64,000 nucleotides of DNA from Microbacterium abyssi (GTDB lineage Bacteria; Actinomycetota; Actinomycetes; Actinomycetales; Microbacteriaceae): the NCBI RefSeq assembly GCF_015277895.1, contig NZ_CP063815.1, positions 682,001-746,000 on the forward strand, read 5' to 3'. The notes below the pieces were generated by a model. It worked only from the letters and a program-made list of their open reading frames with translations. It was not told the origin of the DNA and did no database searches. Shown in pieces: positions 51,295-62,376 of the stretch (within the stretch, counting starts at the first letter, position 1; the number at the start of each line of letters is the position of its first letter). The position numbers and the translations under genes were made by a program.

Positions 51295-51603
51295 ATGGCG
51301 GGACAGAAGATCCGCATTCGCCTGAAGTCGTATGACCACGAGGTCATCGACACGTCGGCGCGCAAGATCGTCGACACCGTGACCCGTGCGGGCGCGACTG
51401 TCGTCGGACCCGTGCCGCTTCCGACCGAGAAGAACGTCGTGTGCGTCATCCGGTCGCCCCACAAGTACAAGGACAGCCGCGAGCACTTCGAGATGCGCAC
51501 CCACAAGCGTCTGATCGACATCGTCGACCCGACGCCGAAGGCCGTCGACTCGCTGATGCGTCTCGACCTCCCGGCCGACGTCAACATCGAGATCAAGCTC
51601 TGA
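51295..51603 (+). CDS. rpsJ: Ribosomal protein S10
   Basis: 102 residues, full length ([18 protein letters not shown]). A 30S head protein, also NusE in transcription antitermination. First gene of the S10 operon; it follows the long leader, with GAGAGTGAGCAGACA before the ATG. Confidence 0.98.
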   Translation: MAGQKIRIRLKSYDHEVIDTSARKIVDTVTRAGATVVGPVPLPTEKNVVCVIRSPHKYKDSREHFEMRTHKRLIDIVDPTPKAVDSLMRLDLPADVNIEIKL

Positions 51604-51611
51604 GGATCGAA

Positions 51612-52271
51612 ATGGCTGACATCAACGCAAAGATTTCCAAGGGAATGCTGGGCACCAAGCTCGGCATGACCCAGGTGTGGAACGCGGACGGCAAGCTCGT
51701 CCCCGTCACCGTCATCGAGCTGGCACCCAACGTGGTCACTCAGGTCCGCACGCCCGAGAAGGACGGCTACAACGCCGTTCAGATCGCGGCCGGCCAGATC
51801 GACCCCCGCAAGGTGAACAAGCCCCTCACCGCCCACTTCGAGGCAGCCGGCGTCACGCCGCGCCGTCACGTCACCGAGATCCGCACCGCGGATGCTGCTG
51901 ACTACTCACTCGGTCAGGAGATCACGGTGGACGGCCTCTTCGAGGCGGGGCAGCTGGTCGACGTCGTCGGCACCAGCAAGGGCAAGGGCACCGCGGGTGT
52001 CATGAAGCGCCACAACTTCAAGGGCGTTTCGGCATCGCACGGTGCACACCGCAACCACCGCAAGCCCGGTTCGATCGGCGCATCGTCGACCCCGAGCCGC
52101 GTCTTCAAGGGCATGCGCATGGCCGGCCGTATGGGTGGCGAGCGCGTGACCGTCCTCAACCTGACGGTGCACGGCATCGACGCCGAGAAGGGTCTGCTGC
52201 TCGTCAAGGGCGCCGTCCCCGGTGCTCGTGGCCGCGTCGTCTACGTCCGCAACGCAGTGAAGGGGGCCTAG
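51612..52271 (+). CDS. rplC: Ribosomal protein L3
   Basis: 219 residues. [17 protein letters not shown] at the start and [20 protein letters not shown] in the centre are typical. An early-assembly 50S protein near the peptidyl transferase centre. ATG 51612 matches the family start; the longer open frame upstream overlaps rpsJ. Confidence 0.97.
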   Translation: MADINAKISKGMLGTKLGMTQVWNADGKLVPVTVIELAPNVVTQVRTPEKDGYNAVQIAAGQIDPRKVNKPLTAHFEAAGVTPRRHVTEIRTADAADYSLGQEITVDGLFEAGQLVDVVGTSKGKGTAGVMKRHNFKGVSASHGAHRNHRKPGSIGASSTPSRVFKGMRMAGRMGGERVTVLNLTVHGIDAEKGLLLVKGAVPGARGRVVYVRNAVKGA

Positions 52272-52274
52272 TCC

Positions 52275-52937
52275 ATGGCTGACTCGACTCTCGCGCTCGA
52301 CGTCCTCAAGGCCGACGGCAAGAAGGCAGGCTCCATCGAGCTGCCCGCCGCGCTCTTCGACGTCAAGACGAACATTCCGCTCATCCACCAGGTCGTCGTC
52401 GCGCAGCGCGCGGCGGCACGCCAGGGCACGCACTCGACCAAGCGTCGTGGCGAGGTCTCCGGTGCCGGCCGCAAGCCTTTCAAGCAGAAGGGCACGGGTA
52501 ACGCCCGTCAGGGCTCGATCCGCGCGCCGCACATGACCGGCGGTGGCATCGTCCACGGCCCGAAGCCGCGTGACTACTCGCAGCGCACCCCCAAGAAGAT
52601 GATCGCCGCCGCCCTCCTGGGTTCGCTGAGCGACCGCTTCCGCGGTGACCGTCTGCACGCCATCGAGTCCTTCGGCATCGACGGAGCGCCCTCGACGAAG
52701 GCCGCCGCGAAGTTCCTCGCGACCGTCGCCACGTCGAAGAACGTTCTGGTCGTGACCGAGCGCAACGACGAGCTGACCACCAAGAGCATTCGTAACCTCT
52801 CGAACCTCCACGTGATCAGCTTCGACCAGCTCAACGCCTACGACGTGCTCGTCTCCGACGACATCGTCTTCACCAAGGCCGCTCTCGAGGGCTTCATCGC
52901 CTCCAAGACCGGCGCAACCGAGGAGGTCTCGGCATGA
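52275..52937 (+). CDS. rplD: Ribosomal protein L4
   Basis: 220 residues; [20 protein letters not shown] and [15 protein letters not shown] form the extended tunnel loop. In E. coli L4 also represses the S10 operon through its leader; whether that holds here is unknown. Overlaps rplW by four bases. Confidence 0.97.
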   Translation: MADSTLALDVLKADGKKAGSIELPAALFDVKTNIPLIHQVVVAQRAAARQGTHSTKRRGEVSGAGRKPFKQKGTGNARQGSIRAPHMTGGGIVHGPKPRDYSQRTPKKMIAAALLGSLSDRFRGDRLHAIESFGIDGAPSTKAAAKFLATVATSKNVLVVTERNDELTTKSIRNLSNLHVISFDQLNAYDVLVSDDIVFTKAALEGFIASKTGATEEVSA

Positions 52938-53257
52938 CCGAGCAGAACGGCGCCCTCCAGACGGCGTTCAACAAGGACCCCCGCGACGTCATCCTGAAGC
53001 CGGTCGTCTCTGAGAAGAGCTACTCGCTGATCGACGAAGGCAAGTACACCTTCCTCGTCGACCCGCGCGCTTCGAAGACCGAGATCAAGCTCGCCATCGA
53101 GAAGATCTTCGATGTCAAGGTCGCGTCGGTCAACACGATCAACCGCGTCGGCAAGGCCCGTCGCACCCGCTTCGGCACGGGAAAGCGCAAGGACACCAAG
53201 CGCGCCATCGTGACCCTGAAGTCGGGCACCATCGACATCTTCACGGCAATCGGCTGA
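52934..53257 (+). CDS. rplW: Ribosomal protein L23
   Basis: 107 residues; [19 protein letters not shown] is the family start region. It lies at the polypeptide exit and docks trigger factor and SRP. ATGA overlap with rplD. Confidence 0.97.
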   Translation: MTEQNGALQTAFNKDPRDVILKPVVSEKSYSLIDEGKYTFLVDPRASKTEIKLAIEKIFDVKVASVNTINRVGKARRTRFGTGKRKDTKRAIVTLKSGTIDIFTAIG

Positions 53258-53278
53258 TCCGGGGGATAAAGGACAATC

Positions 53279-54118
53279 ATGGCTATTCGCAAGTACAAGC
53301 CCACGACCCCGGGTCGCCGTGGCTCGTCGGTGGCTGACTTCGCCGAGATCACTCGATCGACGCCGGAGAAGTCGCTGCTGCGCCCGCTCTCGAAGACCGG
53401 TGGTCGCAACAACCAGGGCCGCATCACGACCCGTCACATCGGTGGTGGCCACAAGCGCCAGTACCGCGTCATCGACTTCCGTCGCAATGACAAGGACGGC
53501 GTCAACGCCAAGGTCGCTCACATCGAGTACGACCCCAACCGCACCGCGCGCATCGCGCTGCTGCACTACTTCGACGGCGAGAAGCGCTACATCCTCGCCC
53601 CGAACAAGCTGAAGCAGGGCGACGTCATCGAGAACGGTGCGTCGGCTGACATCAAGCCCGGCAACAACCTGCCGCTGAAGAACATCCCCACCGGTACGGT
53701 GATCCACGCGATCGAGCTCCGTCCCGGCGGCGGTGCCAAGCTGGCTCGCTCTGCCGGAGCATCCGTTCGTCTCGTCGCCAAGGACGGCCCCTACGCGCAG
53801 CTCCGTCTGCCCTCGGGTGAGATCCGCAACGTCGACGCACGCTGCCGCGCCACGATCGGCGAGGTCGGCAACGCCGAGCAGTCGAACATCAACTGGGGCA
53901 AGGCCGGCCGCAACCGCTGGAAGGGCATCCGCCCGACCGTCCGCGGTGTCGCGATGAACCCGGTCGACCACCCGCACGGTGGTGGTGAGGGCAAGACGTC
54001 CGGTGGTCGTCACCCCGTCACCCCCTGGGGCCAGGCTGAGGGTCGTACCCGTCACGCCAACAAGGAAAGCGACAAGTACATCGTGCGTCGTCGCACCGCC
54101 GGCAAGAAGCGCAAGTAG
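53279..54118 (+). CDS. rplB: Ribosomal protein L2
   Basis: 279 residues. [20 protein letters not shown] and the C-terminal [17 protein letters not shown], with the essential His of the peptidyl-transferase region, are intact. SD GGGGGATAAAGGACAATC region before the ATG. Confidence 0.98.
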   Translation: MAIRKYKPTTPGRRGSSVADFAEITRSTPEKSLLRPLSKTGGRNNQGRITTRHIGGGHKRQYRVIDFRRNDKDGVNAKVAHIEYDPNRTARIALLHYFDGEKRYILAPNKLKQGDVIENGASADIKPGNNLPLKNIPTGTVIHAIELRPGGGAKLARSAGASVRLVAKDGPYAQLRLPSGEIRNVDARCRATIGEVGNAEQSNINWGKAGRNRWKGIRPTVRGVAMNPVDHPHGGGEGKTSGGRHPVTPWGQAEGRTRHANKESDKYIVRRRTAGKKRK

Positions 54119-54130
54119 GAGTAGAAGAAG

Positions 54131-54412
54131 ATGCCACGGAGTCTCAAGAAGGGCCCCTTCGTCGACGAGCACCTGCTTCGCAAGGTCGTCGTGCAGAACG
54201 AAGCCGGTACCAAGAACGTCATCAAGACCTGGTCCCGTCGGTCCATGATCATCCCGGCCATGCTGGGTCACACGATCGCGGTCCACGACGGTCGCAAGCA
54301 CATCCCTGTGTTTGTCACCGAGACCATGGTCGGTCACAAGCTGGGCGAGTTCGCGCCCACCCGCACCTTCCGCGGCCACGAGAAGGACGACAAGAAGGGC
54401 CGTCGCCGCTGA
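54131..54412 (+). CDS. rpsS: Ribosomal protein S19
   Basis: 93 residues; [18 protein letters not shown] at the start. A 30S head protein in contact with S13 and the A-site finger. 12 bases after rplB. Confidence 0.97.
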   Translation: MPRSLKKGPFVDEHLLRKVVVQNEAGTKNVIKTWSRRSMIIPAMLGHTIAVHDGRKHIPVFVTETMVGHKLGEFAPTRTFRGHEKDDKKGRRR

Positions 54413-54437
54413 CGCGGGGACGATAGAGGAGAGAGAA

Positions 54438-54836
54438 ATGGTGGAGTCCATCGCACGCGTGCGACACATCCGCGTGACCCCTCAGAAGGCTCGTCGTGTC
54501 GTCGCGCTCATCAAGGGCAAGCAGGCCCAGGAAGCTCTGGCGATCCTCAAGTTCGCCCCGCAGAGCGCCAGTGAGCCGATCTACAAGCTTGTCGCGTCGG
54601 CCATCGCCAACGCGCAGGTGAAGGCGGATCGCGACGGCGAGTACCTCGACGAGCAGGACCTGTACGTGGCCAACGCGTACGTCGACGAGGGCACGACGCT
54701 CAAGCGTTTCCGCCCCCGCGCTCAGGGTCGCGCTTTCCAGATCAAGAAGCGCACGAGCCACATCACGGTCGTGCTCTCGACGCCGGAGGTCGCTGCCGCG
54801 GCCGAGGGCGACAGCAAGAAGAAGGCGAGCAAGTAA
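54438..54836 (+). CDS. rplV: Ribosomal protein L22
   Basis: 132 residues; the ATG follows [30 protein letters not shown] and the hairpin loop [17 protein letters not shown] reach into the exit tunnel. No macrolide-type deletion is evident in the loop. Short Lys-rich tail. One-base overlap with rpsC. Confidence 0.97.
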   Translation: MVESIARVRHIRVTPQKARRVVALIKGKQAQEALAILKFAPQSASEPIYKLVASAIANAQVKADRDGEYLDEQDLYVANAYVDEGTTLKRFRPRAQGRAFQIKKRTSHITVVLSTPEVAAAAEGDSKKKASK

Positions 54837-55585
54837 TGGGCCAGAAAGTAAACCCGTACGGCTTCCGCCTCGGAATCACCACGGACCACGTGTCCCGTTG
54901 GTTCTCGGACTCGACGAAGCCGGGCCAGCGTTACGCCGACTACGTGGCCGAGGACGTCAAGATCCGCAACCTGCTGAAGACGCAGCTCGACCGCGCCGGT
55001 GTATCGAACATCGAGATCGAGCGCACCCGTGACCGCGTCCGCGTCGACATCCACACCGCCCGTCCGGGCATCGTGATCGGTCGTCGTGGTGCCGAGGCCG
55101 AGCGCATCCGCGGCGACCTCGAGAAGCTCACCGGCAAGCAGATCCAGCTGAACATCCTCGAGGTCAAGAACCCCGAGGCCGACGCTCAGCTCGTCGCGCA
55201 GGGCATCGCCGAGCAGCTCTCTGCTCGTGTGGCGTTCCGCCGTGCGATGCGCAAGGGTCTGCAGGGCGCACAGCGCGCCGGCGCCAAGGGCATCCGCATT
55301 CAGGTCTCCGGCCGCCTCGGCGGCGCGGAGATGAGCCGCTCGGAGTTCTACCGCGAGGGTCGTGTGCCGCTGCACACGCTGCGCGCGAACATCGACTACG
55401 GCTTCTACGAGGCGAAGACCACCTTCGGCCGCATCGGCGTGAAGGTCTGGATCTACAAGGGCGACCTCACCAACAAGGAGCTCGCTCGCGAGCAGGCCAA
55501 CCAGAAGCCTTCGCGCGACCGTGGCGGCGACCGCCGTCGTGGCCCGCGCAACGAGGCACCTGTTGCAGAAGGAGCGTCGGCATAA
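54836..55585 (+). CDS. rpsC: Ribosomal protein S3
   Basis: 249 residues. KH domain with [19 protein letters not shown]-terminal tail [16 protein letters not shown] is an actinobacterial-type extension. Part of the mRNA entry channel. Overlaps both neighbours by one base (TAATG). Confidence 0.97.
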   Translation: MGQKVNPYGFRLGITTDHVSRWFSDSTKPGQRYADYVAEDVKIRNLLKTQLDRAGVSNIEIERTRDRVRVDIHTARPGIVIGRRGAEAERIRGDLEKLTGKQIQLNILEVKNPEADAQLVAQGIAEQLSARVAFRRAMRKGLQGAQRAGAKGIRIQVSGRLGGAEMSRSEFYREGRVPLHTLRANIDYGFYEAKTTFGRIGVKVWIYKGDLTNKELAREQANQKPSRDRGGDRRRGPRNEAPVAEGASA

Positions 55586-56004
55586 TGCTCATCCCCCGTA
55601 AGGTCAAGTTCCGCAAGCAGCACCACCCGGGTCGCTCGGGTCAGGCTACCGGCGGCACGAAGGTCTCCTTCGGCGAGTACGGCATCCAGGCCCTCACCCC
55701 CGCTTACGTGACCAACCGTCAGATCGAGGCAGCTCGTATCGCGATGACGCGTCACATCAAGCGCGGCGGAAAGGTGTGGATCAACATCTACCCCGACCGT
55801 CCGCTCACGAAGAAGCCTGCCGAGACCCGCATGGGTTCCGGTAAGGGTTCCCCCGAGTGGTGGGTCGCAAACGTCAAGCCGGGTCGCGTCCTCTTCGAGG
55901 TCGCAGGTGTCAGCGAGGAACTCGCTCGCGAAGCACTGACCCGAGCCATTCACAAGCTGCCTCTCAAGGCACGCATCATCAAGCGCGAGGAGGGCGACGC
56001 GTAA
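55585..56004 (+). CDS. rplP: Ribosomal protein L16
   Basis: 139 residues; [19 protein letters not shown] start and [18 protein letters not shown]. It positions the A-site tRNA. The start overlaps rpsC and the stop overlaps rpmC by one base each. Confidence 0.98.
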   Translation: MLIPRKVKFRKQHHPGRSGQATGGTKVSFGEYGIQALTPAYVTNRQIEAARIAMTRHIKRGGKVWINIYPDRPLTKKPAETRMGSGKGSPEWWVANVKPGRVLFEVAGVSEELAREALTRAIHKLPLKARIIKREEGDA

Positions 56005-56321
56005 TGGCGATCGGCACCAAGGAGCTCGCTCCGGCAGAGCTCGACACGTTCGAAGACCAGCGCCTCGTTGAGGAGCTGCGCAAGGCCAAGGAGGAGCTGT
56101 TCAACCTCCGTTTCCAGTCGGCCACCGGCCAGCTGGAGAGCCACGGCCGCATCCGCGCCGTCAAGCGCGACATCGCTCGCCTCTACACGGTGATCCGCGA
56201 GCGCGAGCTGGGCATCCGTGCGACGCCGGCTCCGGTCGAGGCGCCGGCGAAGAAGGCGACCAAGTCGAAGGCGAAGAAGACCGAGGACTCCTCGTCTGAC
56301 GCCGAAGGGAAGGCTGAGTAA
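56004..56321 (+). CDS. rpmC: Ribosomal protein L29, extended
   Basis: 105 residues, against about 65-80 usually. The core ([39 protein letters not shown]) is normal; a tail [20 protein letters not shown] follows. L29 lies by the tunnel exit. Tail is likely flexible and RNA-binding. Confidence 0.95.
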   Translation: MAIGTKELAPAELDTFEDQRLVEELRKAKEELFNLRFQSATGQLESHGRIRAVKRDIARLYTVIRERELGIRATPAPVEAPAKKATKSKAKKTEDSSSDAEGKAE

Positions 56322-56629
56322 TGGCCACCAAGAAGGAAGCGGAAGCTCCCGTCTCGCACGACGTGCGTGACGAGAACGCTCGCGGTTACCGCAAGACGCA
56401 GCGTGGTTACGTCGTCAGCGACAAGATGGACAAGACCATCGTCGTCGAGGTCGAGGACCGCGTGAAGCACCCCCTGTACGGCAAGGTCATCCGCCGCACG
56501 GAGAAGCGCAAGGTGCACGACGAGACGAACTCGGCGGGCATCGGCGACCTCGTCGTCATCAGTGAGACTCGCCCGCTGAGCGCCACCAAGCGCTGGCGTC
56601 TGGTCGAGATCGTCGAGAAGGCCAAGTAA
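56321..56629 (+). CDS. rpsQ: Ribosomal protein S17
   Basis: 102 residues; [20 protein letters not shown] opens the OB-fold after a 20-residue polar extension. A primary 16S-binding protein. Its TAA stop lies inside the hairpin at 56624-56644. Confidence 0.96.
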   Translation: MATKKEAEAPVSHDVRDENARGYRKTQRGYVVSDKMDKTIVVEVEDRVKHPLYGKVIRRTEKRKVHDETNSAGIGDLVVISETRPLSATKRWRLVEIVEKAK

Positions 56630-56644
56630 GCCTCCGGCTTACTT
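56624..56644 (+). other. Perfect hairpin at the rpsQ stop
   Basis: AAGTAAGCC and GGCTTACTT pair perfectly around TCC, including the rpsQ stop codon. It lies between the S10 and spc gene groups and may be an attenuator or processing site; no T-run follows. Confidence 0.65.
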
Positions 56645-56656
56645 CAAGGAGTAATA

Positions 56657-57025
56657 GTGATTCAGCAGGAATCCCGCCTCAAGGTCGCCGACAACACCGG
56701 CGCGAAGGAGCTGCTCACGATCCGCGTTCTCGGTGGTTCCCGCCGTCGTTACGCAGGTCTGGGTGACACCATCGTCGCCACCGTCAAGGACGCGATCCCC
56801 GGCGGCAACGTGAAGAAGGGCGATGTCGTCAAGGCGGTCATCGTCCGCACGAAGAAGTCCGTCCGTCGTCCGGACGGCTCGTACATCAAGTTCGACGAGA
56901 ACGCCGCCGTCATCCTGAAGAACGACGGGGAGCCCCGCGGCACCCGCATCTTCGGACCGGTCGGTCGTGAGCTTCGTGACAAGAAGTTCATGAAGATCGT
57001 CTCGCTCGCCCCGGAGGTTATCTGA
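56657..57025 (+). CDS. rplN: Ribosomal protein L14
   Basis: 122 residues; [18 protein letters not shown] start. GTG start after CAAGGAGTAATA. Forms an intersubunit bridge and binds the silencing factor RsfS. First gene of the spc group. Confidence 0.97.
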   Translation: MIQQESRLKVADNTGAKELLTIRVLGGSRRRYAGLGDTIVATVKDAIPGGNVKKGDVVKAVIVRTKKSVRRPDGSYIKFDENAAVILKNDGEPRGTRIFGPVGRELRDKKFMKIVSLAPEVI

Positions 57026-57027
57026 TC

Positions 57028-57387
57028 ATGGCGAACATCAAGAAGGGTGACCTGGTTCAGGTCATCTCGGGCGCCAAGCCCGAGCGTGGCGGCGACCGCG
57101 GCAAGCAGGGCAAGGTCCTCGAGGTCCTTTCCGAGCAGAACCGCGTCATCGTCGAGGGCGTGAACTACATCACCAAGCACACCCGCGTCGGCCAGACGCA
57201 GCGTGGCACCAAGACGGGCGGCATCGAGACTCTCGAGGCTCCCATCCACATCTCGAACGTCGCACTCGTCGACCCCGAGACCAAGAAGCCGACCCGCGTC
57301 GGCCGCCGGGTCGAGGAGCAGACCAAGGACGGCGTCAAGCGCACCGTCCGCGTGCGTTACGCGAAGAAGTCAGGTAAGGACCTCTGA
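57028..57387 (+). CDS. rplX: Ribosomal protein L24
   Basis: 119 residues; [20 protein letters not shown] is the KOW-domain start. An assembly initiator of the 50S. Two bases after rplN, one-base overlap with rplE. Confidence 0.97.
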   Translation: MANIKKGDLVQVISGAKPERGGDRGKQGKVLEVLSEQNRVIVEGVNYITKHTRVGQTQRGTKTGGIETLEAPIHISNVALVDPETKKPTRVGRRVEEQTKDGVKRTVRVRYAKKSGKDL

Positions 57388-57977
57388 TGAGCACCGACAC
57401 TGCCGCGCCGGCTGGCAAGATCCAGCCGCGCCTGAAGCAGAAGTACAAGGCCGAGATCCAGCAGAAGCTGCGGGACGAGTTCGGCTACGAGAACGTGATG
57501 CAGATCCCCGGCCTCGTCAAGGTCGTCGTCAACACCGGTGTCGGTGAGGCGGCTCGCGACAGCAAGGTGATCGATGGCGCGGTCGACGACCTCACCAAGA
57601 TCACCGGCCAGAAGCCGATCGTCACCAAGGCCCGCAAGTCCATCGCGCAGTTCAAGCTGCGCGAGGGTCAGGCCATCGGTGCGCACGTCACCCTCCGCGG
57701 TGACCGCGCGTGGGAGTTCGTCGACCGTCTGGTCTCGCTCGCCCTGCCCCGCATCCGCGACTTCCGCGGCCTGTCGGCCAAGCAGTTCGACGGCCACGGC
57801 AACTACACCTTCGGTCTCCAGGAGCAGAGCGTGTTCCACGAGATCGATCAGGACAAGATCGACCGCGTTCGCGGCTTCGACATCACCGTCGTCACCTCGG
57901 CGAAGACGGACGACGAGGGCCGGGCTCTGCTCCGCCACCTCGGCTTCCCGTTCCAGTCGGAGGACGCCAAGGCGTGA
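57387..57977 (+). CDS. rplE: Ribosomal protein L5
   Basis: 196 residues; [20 protein letters not shown] and the 5S-rRNA-binding [17 protein letters not shown] are clear. Followed by a terminator-like hairpin where rpsN would normally be. Confidence 0.97.
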   Translation: MSTDTAAPAGKIQPRLKQKYKAEIQQKLRDEFGYENVMQIPGLVKVVVNTGVGEAARDSKVIDGAVDDLTKITGQKPIVTKARKSIAQFKLREGQAIGAHVTLRGDRAWEFVDRLVSLALPRIRDFRGLSAKQFDGHGNYTFGLQEQSVFHEIDQDKIDRVRGFDITVVTSAKTDDEGRALLRHLGFPFQSEDAKA

Positions 57978-57983
57978 CACCCA

Positions 57984-58010
57984 GGACCCCTGCCCGTCGG
58001 GCGGGGGTCC
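57984..58010 (+). terminator. Hairpin after rplE
   Basis: GGACCCCTGCCC (57984-57995) and GGGCGGGGGTCC (57999-58010) pair with one G-U. Position between rplE and rpsH splits the spc operon. Confidence 0.72.
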
Positions 58011-58020
58011 CGTGTGCGCT

Positions 58021-58026
58021 TACAAT
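58021..58026 (+). promoter_or_regulatory. Possible promoter of rpsH to rplO
   Basis: TACAAT is a near-consensus -10 hexamer 75 bases before rpsH; no clear -35 is seen since the hairpin precedes it. Confidence 0.4.
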
Positions 58027-58100
58027 TGAAGATTGCGACTCATCGAAGGTCGTCTGTCGTGTAACGGCAGCCGAAACCTCATGAACAAAGGAAAACAACC

Positions 58101-58499
58101 ATGACAATGACAGACCCGGTCGCAGACTTGCTGACCCGTCTGCGCAACGCGAACTCGGCACACCACGAATCCGTGTCCCTGCCGTCGAGCAAGCTCAAGA
58201 CCCACATCGCCGAGATCCTCCAGCAGGAGGGCTACATCTCAGGCTTCGAGGTCACCGACGCACGCGTCGGCCAGAACCTCACCCTCACGCTGAAGTACGG
58301 CCCCAACCGGGAGCGTTCGATCGCGGGTATCAAGCGCGTGTCGAAGCCCGGCCTTCGCGTGTACGCGAAGTCCACGGAGCTCCCCAAGGTCCTCGGTGGC
58401 CTCGGCGTGGCCATCCTGTCCACTTCCTCCGGTCTTCTCACGGATCGTCAGGCTGAGCAGAAGGGCGTGGGCGGAGAAGTTCTCGCCTACGTGTGGTAA
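58101..58499 (+). CDS. rpsH: Ribosomal protein S8
   Basis: 132 residues; [19 protein letters not shown] and the C-terminal [18 protein letters not shown] are standard. Primary binder of the 16S central domain. SD AAAGGAAAACAACC. Confidence 0.97.
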   Translation: MTMTDPVADLLTRLRNANSAHHESVSLPSSKLKTHIAEILQQEGYISGFEVTDARVGQNLTLTLKYGPNRERSIAGIKRVSKPGLRVYAKSTELPKVLGGLGVAILSTSSGLLTDRQAEQKGVGGEVLAYVW

Positions 58500-58504
58500 T
58501 CGAA

Positions 58505-59041
58505 ATGTCGCGTATTGGACGACTTCCCATCGAGATCCCCGCGGGTGTGACCGTTTCGGTCGACGGCCGCGAGGTCGCGGTGAAGGGCCCCAAGGGTGAG
58601 CTCACCCTGAACGTGGCCAAGCCCATCGAGGTCGCGGTCGAGGACAACCAGGTGGTTGTCTCCCGTCCCGACGAAGAGCGCGAGTCGCGGTCGCTTCACG
58701 GCCTGACCCGCACGCTCATCAACAACAACATCATCGGCGTCACCCAGGGGTACACCAAGGGCCTCGAGGTCGTCGGAACCGGTTACCGCGTGCAGCAGAA
58801 GGGCGGCTCGGTCGAGTTCGCCCTCGGCTTCTCGCACCCGGTCCTGATCGACCCGCCCGCGGGCATCACCCTGACGGTCGAGGGCACCAACAAGCTCACC
58901 GTGAGTGGCATCGACAAGCAGGCTGTCGGTGAGGCAGCTGCCAACATCCGCAAGATCCGCAAGCCCGAGCCGTACAAGGGCAAGGGCGTGCGCTACGCCG
59001 GCGAGAACGTGCGTCGCAAGGCCGGAAAGAGTGGTAAGTAA
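58505..59041 (+). CDS. rplF: Ribosomal protein L6
   Basis: 178 residues; [20 protein letters not shown] start, [14 protein letters not shown] near the end. ATG 58505 fits the family; a GTG four codons upstream is not needed. Confidence 0.97.
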   Translation: MSRIGRLPIEIPAGVTVSVDGREVAVKGPKGELTLNVAKPIEVAVEDNQVVVSRPDEERESRSLHGLTRTLINNNIIGVTQGYTKGLEVVGTGYRVQQKGGSVEFALGFSHPVLIDPPAGITLTVEGTNKLTVSGIDKQAVGEAAANIRKIRKPEPYKGKGVRYAGENVRRKAGKSGK

Positions 59042-59043
59042 CC

Positions 59044-59403
59044 ATGGCTCTCAAGTCAAAGTCTGACGCCCGCGCGCGTCGTCACAGCCGCCTTCGCAAG
59101 AAGATCGTCGGCACCGAGGTGCGTCCGCGTCTCGTCGTCAACCGTTCGGCCCGCCACGTCTTCGTCCAGCTGGTCGATGACAGCAAGGGCCGTACCGTCG
59201 CCTCGGCGTCCACGCTCGAGACCGAGCTGCGTTCGTTCGACGGTGACAAGACCGCCAAGGCCCGCAAGGTCGGCGAGCTCGTCGCCGAGCGTGCGAAGGC
59301 CGCCGGTGTCACCGAGGTCGTATTCGACCGCGGTGGCAACCGCTACGCCGGTCGCGTCGCGGCCATCGCCGATGGCGCCCGCGAAGGGGGGCTGGCACTG
59401 TGA
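59044..59403 (+). CDS. rplR: Ribosomal protein L18
   Basis: 119 residues; [20 protein letters not shown] is the basic 5S-binding N-terminus, and [20 protein letters not shown] the end. Two bases after rplF. Confidence 0.97.
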   Translation: MALKSKSDARARRHSRLRKKIVGTEVRPRLVVNRSARHVFVQLVDDSKGRTVASASTLETELRSFDGDKTAKARKVGELVAERAKAAGVTEVVFDRGGNRYAGRVAAIADGAREGGLAL

Positions 59404-59423
59404 GTGACAACAAGGAGAACGAA

Positions 59424-60116
59424 GTGACCGAAACGGCTGCTGCCGCGCAGGAGACGGCCGCTGTCGTCTCCGAGACGGCTGCCGGCACGACTCAGGCAGA
59501 GCCCGCACGCGAAGGCCGCCGCGGCGGTCGTGACCGCAACCAGGGTGGCCGTGACCGCAACTCGCGCGATCGTGGTGACAACCAGTTCCTGGAGCGCGTC
59601 GTCACCATCAACCGCGTCTCGAAGGTCGTGAAGGGTGGACGCCGGTTCAGCTTCACCGCTCTCGTGGTCGTCGGTGACGGCAACGGTCTGGTCGGCGTCG
59701 GATACGGCAAGGCCCGTGAGGTGCCCCTGGCCATCTCGAAGGGCGTCGAAGAGGCCAAGCGGAACTTCTTCCGCGTGCCCCGCGTCGGCACCACGATCCC
59801 GCACCCGGTGCAGGGCGAGGCCGCTGCCGGTGTCGTGCTGCTGCGTCCGGCTGCCGCCGGTACCGGTGTCATCGCCGGTGGTCCGGTCCGCGCCGTGCTC
59901 GAGTGCGCCGGTGTCCACGATGTGCTGTCGAAGTCGCTCGGCTCGTCGAACACGATCAACATCGTGCACGCGACGGTTGCCGCGCTGCAGAGCCTCGAGG
60001 AGCCTCGCGCCGTCGCGGCCCGTCGTGGCCTCGACTACGACGCCGTCGTCCCGGGCATCATCATCCGCAATGAGGCCAAGGCCGCTGCGGCGGCTGCTGC
60101 AAAGGTAGGTGCCTGA
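59424..60116 (+). CDS. rpsE: Ribosomal protein S5, extended N-terminus
   Basis: 230 residues with GTG 59424, which has AAGGAG six bases upstream. An earlier GTG at 59400 overlaps the rplR stop but lacks an SD and would add eight residues. The first 50 or so residues are Ala/Glu- then Arg/Gly-rich ([17 protein letters not shown]) before the conserved domain ([17 protein letters not shown]). S5 acts in decoding accuracy and mRNA unwinding. Confidence 0.94.
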   Translation: MTETAAAAQETAAVVSETAAGTTQAEPAREGRRGGRDRNQGGRDRNSRDRGDNQFLERVVTINRVSKVVKGGRRFSFTALVVVGDGNGLVGVGYGKAREVPLAISKGVEEAKRNFFRVPRVGTTIPHPVQGEAAAGVVLLRPAAAGTGVIAGGPVRAVLECAGVHDVLSKSLGSSNTINIVHATVAALQSLEEPRAVAARRGLDYDAVVPGIIIRNEAKAAAAAAAKVGA

Positions 60117-60301
60117 TGGCCGCCCGTCTGAAGGTGACCCAGATCAAGTCCAAGGTGAGCGAGAAGCAGAACCAGCGTGACACGCTGCGCAGCCTCGGTC
60201 TGAAGCGCATCGGTGACACCACCGTTCGCCCCGACGACGCGCAGACGCGCGGCTACGTCAAGACCGTCGCACACCTCGTCAAGGTTGAGGAGATCGACTA
60301 A
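60116..60301 (+). CDS. rpmD: Ribosomal protein L30
   Basis: 61 residues; [19 protein letters not shown]. Normal length. Overlaps rpsE by one base and abuts rplO by one base. Confidence 0.97.
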   Translation: MAARLKVTQIKSKVSEKQNQRDTLRSLGLKRIGDTTVRPDDAQTRGYVKTVAHLVKVEEID

Positions 60302-60951
60302 TGGCTGAGAAGAACGACGCCGTCGAGGAAAAGGCCGCCAAGGCCCCCGCCAAGAAGGCTGCCGCTCCCAAGGCTGCGGCTGAGAAGAAGCCCGCTGCGA
60401 AGAAGGCGCCTGCCAAGGCCGCTGCCGACGCGAAGGCACCCAAGGCTGAGGCTGCTGCCAAGAAGCCTGCTGCGAAGAAGGCCGCTCCGAAGGCGGATGC
60501 TCCGGCGTCCCGCCCCGGGGTCCTCAAGGTCCACCACCTGCGTCCCGTCCCGGGTGCCAACACCGCGAAGACCCGTGTCGGTCGCGGTGAGGGCTCGAAG
60601 GGCAAGACCGCCGGTCGCGGCACCAAGGGCACCAAGGCCCGCAACACCGTTCGGGTCGGCTTCGAGGGTGGGCAGATGCCTCTGCACATGCGCACTCCGA
60701 AGCTGCGCGGGTTCAAGAACCCGTTCCGCGTCGAGTACCAGGTCGTGAACCTGGAGAAGCTCGCGGAGCTGTACCCGAAGGGCGGCGATGTCACCGTCAG
60801 CGATCTGGTCGCCAAGGGCGCCGTTCGCAAGAACGAGAAGGTCAAGGTTCTCGGAAACGGCGACATCGACGTGAAGCTCACCGTCTCGGTCGACAAGGTC
60901 TCGGGTTCTGCCGAGCAGAAGATCGTGGCCGCGGGCGGTTCCGTCAAGTAA
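60301..60951 (+). CDS. rplO: Ribosomal protein L15 with histone-like extension
   Basis: 216 residues against about 147 for most L15. The normal domain begins at about 73 ([20 protein letters not shown], then [20 protein letters not shown]). Before it lies an Ala/Lys/Pro-rich stretch with repeated [17 protein letters not shown] units, like histone H1 tails. No ATG, GTG or TTG start with SD lies at the domain edge, so the extension is likely translated. L15 is a late 50S assembly protein. Ends at a terminator. Confidence 0.95.
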   Translation: MAEKNDAVEEKAAKAPAKKAAAPKAAAEKKPAAKKAPAKAAADAKAPKAEAAAKKPAAKKAAPKADAPASRPGVLKVHHLRPVPGANTAKTRVGRGEGSKGKTAGRGTKGTKARNTVRVGFEGGQMPLHMRTPKLRGFKNPFRVEYQVVNLEKLAELYPKGGDVTVSDLVAKGAVRKNEKVKVLGNGDIDVKLTVSVDKVSGSAEQKIVAAGGSVK

Positions 60952-60958
60952 CCACGTC

Positions 60959-60991
60959 AGAGAGGGGTCGGAGATTCTCCGGCCCCTCTCT
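60959..60991 (+). terminator. Terminator between rplO and secY
   Basis: AGAGAGGGGTCGGAG (60959-60973) and CTCCGGCCCCTCTCT (60977-60991) form a 15-pair stem with one G-U. It separates the ribosomal genes from secY-adk-map. Confidence 0.8.
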
Positions 60992-61053
60992 GCGTTACGC
61001 TGGTCTTTCGGCCGCCCGCTGCGGACCGGCTACCCTTTTCTGGAGGAACGCCC

Positions 61054-62376
61054 TTGTTTAGCGCTATCGCGCGGATCTTCCGCACCCCCGACCTGCGTCG
61101 GAAGATCGGTTTCACGCTGGCGATCATCGCCATCTACCGGCTCGGCTCCCACGTTCCGGCTCCGTTCGTGCACTTCCCGAACGTCGAGGAGTGTCTGCGT
61201 CTGAATGCAGGCACCGAAGGACTGCTGAGTCTGGTCAACCTGTTCTCGGGCGGCGCGCTGCTGCAGCTGTCGATCTTCGCCCTGGGTGTCATGCCCTACA
61301 TCACGGCGACGATCATCACCCAGCTGCTGCGCGTGGTCATCCCGCACTTCGAGGCGCTGCACAAGGAAGGCCAGGCCGGCCAGGCCAGGCTGACCCAGTA
61401 CACCCGCTACCTCACGATCGCGCTTGCACTGCTGCAGTCGACGACCCTCGTGACGGTGGCGCGCAGCGGTCAGCTGTTCGGCACCACCGACATCGCCGCC
61501 TGCCAGCAGCTGCTGACGAACGACGTGTGGTGGGCGCAGCTGCTCATCATCATCGCGATGACCGCCGGCACCGGGCTCATCATGTGGTTCGCCGAGCTCG
61601 TCACCGAGCGGGGTATCGGCAACGGCATGTCGCTGCTCATCTTCACCTCGATCGCCGCGACCTTCCCCTCGGCCATGTGGACGATCTTCGAGACCAACGG
61701 GTTCGAGGTCTTCCTGCTGGTGCTCGCGATCGGCGTCGTCGTCACAGGGCTCGTCGTGTTCGTCGAACAGTCGCAGCGGCGCATCCCCGTGCAGTACGCC
61801 AAGCGCATGGTCGGCCGGCGCACCTACGGCGGCACGAACACGTACATCCCGATCAAGGTGAACATGGCGGGCGTGATCCCGATCATCTTCGCGTCGTCGC
61901 TGCTGTACATCCCGATGCTCATCGCGCAGTTCAACACCCCCCAGGACGGCTCTGAGCCGGCCGCGTGGGTCGTGTGGGTCTCGCAGTACTTCACCACGGG
62001 CGACCACCCGCTCTACATGGCGGCGTACTTCCTGCTGATCATCGGCTTCACCTACTTCTACGTCGCGATCACGTTCAACCCTGTCGAGGTCGCCGACAAC
62101 ATGAAGAAGTACGGCGGGTTCATCCCCGGTATCCGCGCGGGGCGTCCGACGGCCGAGTACCTCGACTTCGTGCTCACCCGCATCACGTTCCCCGGATCGA
62201 TCTACCTGGGTCTGATCGCGCTGATCCCGCTGATCGCACTTGCGACCGTCAACGCCAACCAGAACTTCCCGTTCGGCGGCGCGTCGATCCTCATCATCGT
62301 CGGCGTGGGTCTCGAGACGGTCAAGCAGATCGACGCACAGCTCCAGCAGCGCCACTACGAAGGGCTTCTCCGTTGA
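61054..62376 (+). CDS. secY: Protein translocase subunit SecY
   Basis: 440 residues, ten membrane helices. [20 protein letters not shown] start; [11 protein letters not shown] and the late [16 protein letters not shown] loop are typical. It forms the translocation channel. The start is TTG at 61054, placed by SD TGGAGGAACGCCC; no ATG fits. Overlaps adk. Confidence 0.97.
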   Translation: MFSAIARIFRTPDLRRKIGFTLAIIAIYRLGSHVPAPFVHFPNVEECLRLNAGTEGLLSLVNLFSGGALLQLSIFALGVMPYITATIITQLLRVVIPHFEALHKEGQAGQARLTQYTRYLTIALALLQSTTLVTVARSGQLFGTTDIAACQQLLTNDVWWAQLLIIIAMTAGTGLIMWFAELVTERGIGNGMSLLIFTSIAATFPSAMWTIFETNGFEVFLLVLAIGVVVTGLVVFVEQSQRRIPVQYAKRMVGRRTYGGTNTYIPIKVNMAGVIPIIFASSLLYIPMLIAQFNTPQDGSEPAAWVVWVSQYFTTGDHPLYMAAYFLLIIGFTYFYVAITFNPVEVADNMKKYGGFIPGIRAGRPTAEYLDFVLTRITFPGSIYLGLIALIPLIALATVNANQNFPFGGASILIIVGVGLETVKQIDAQLQQRHYEGLLR

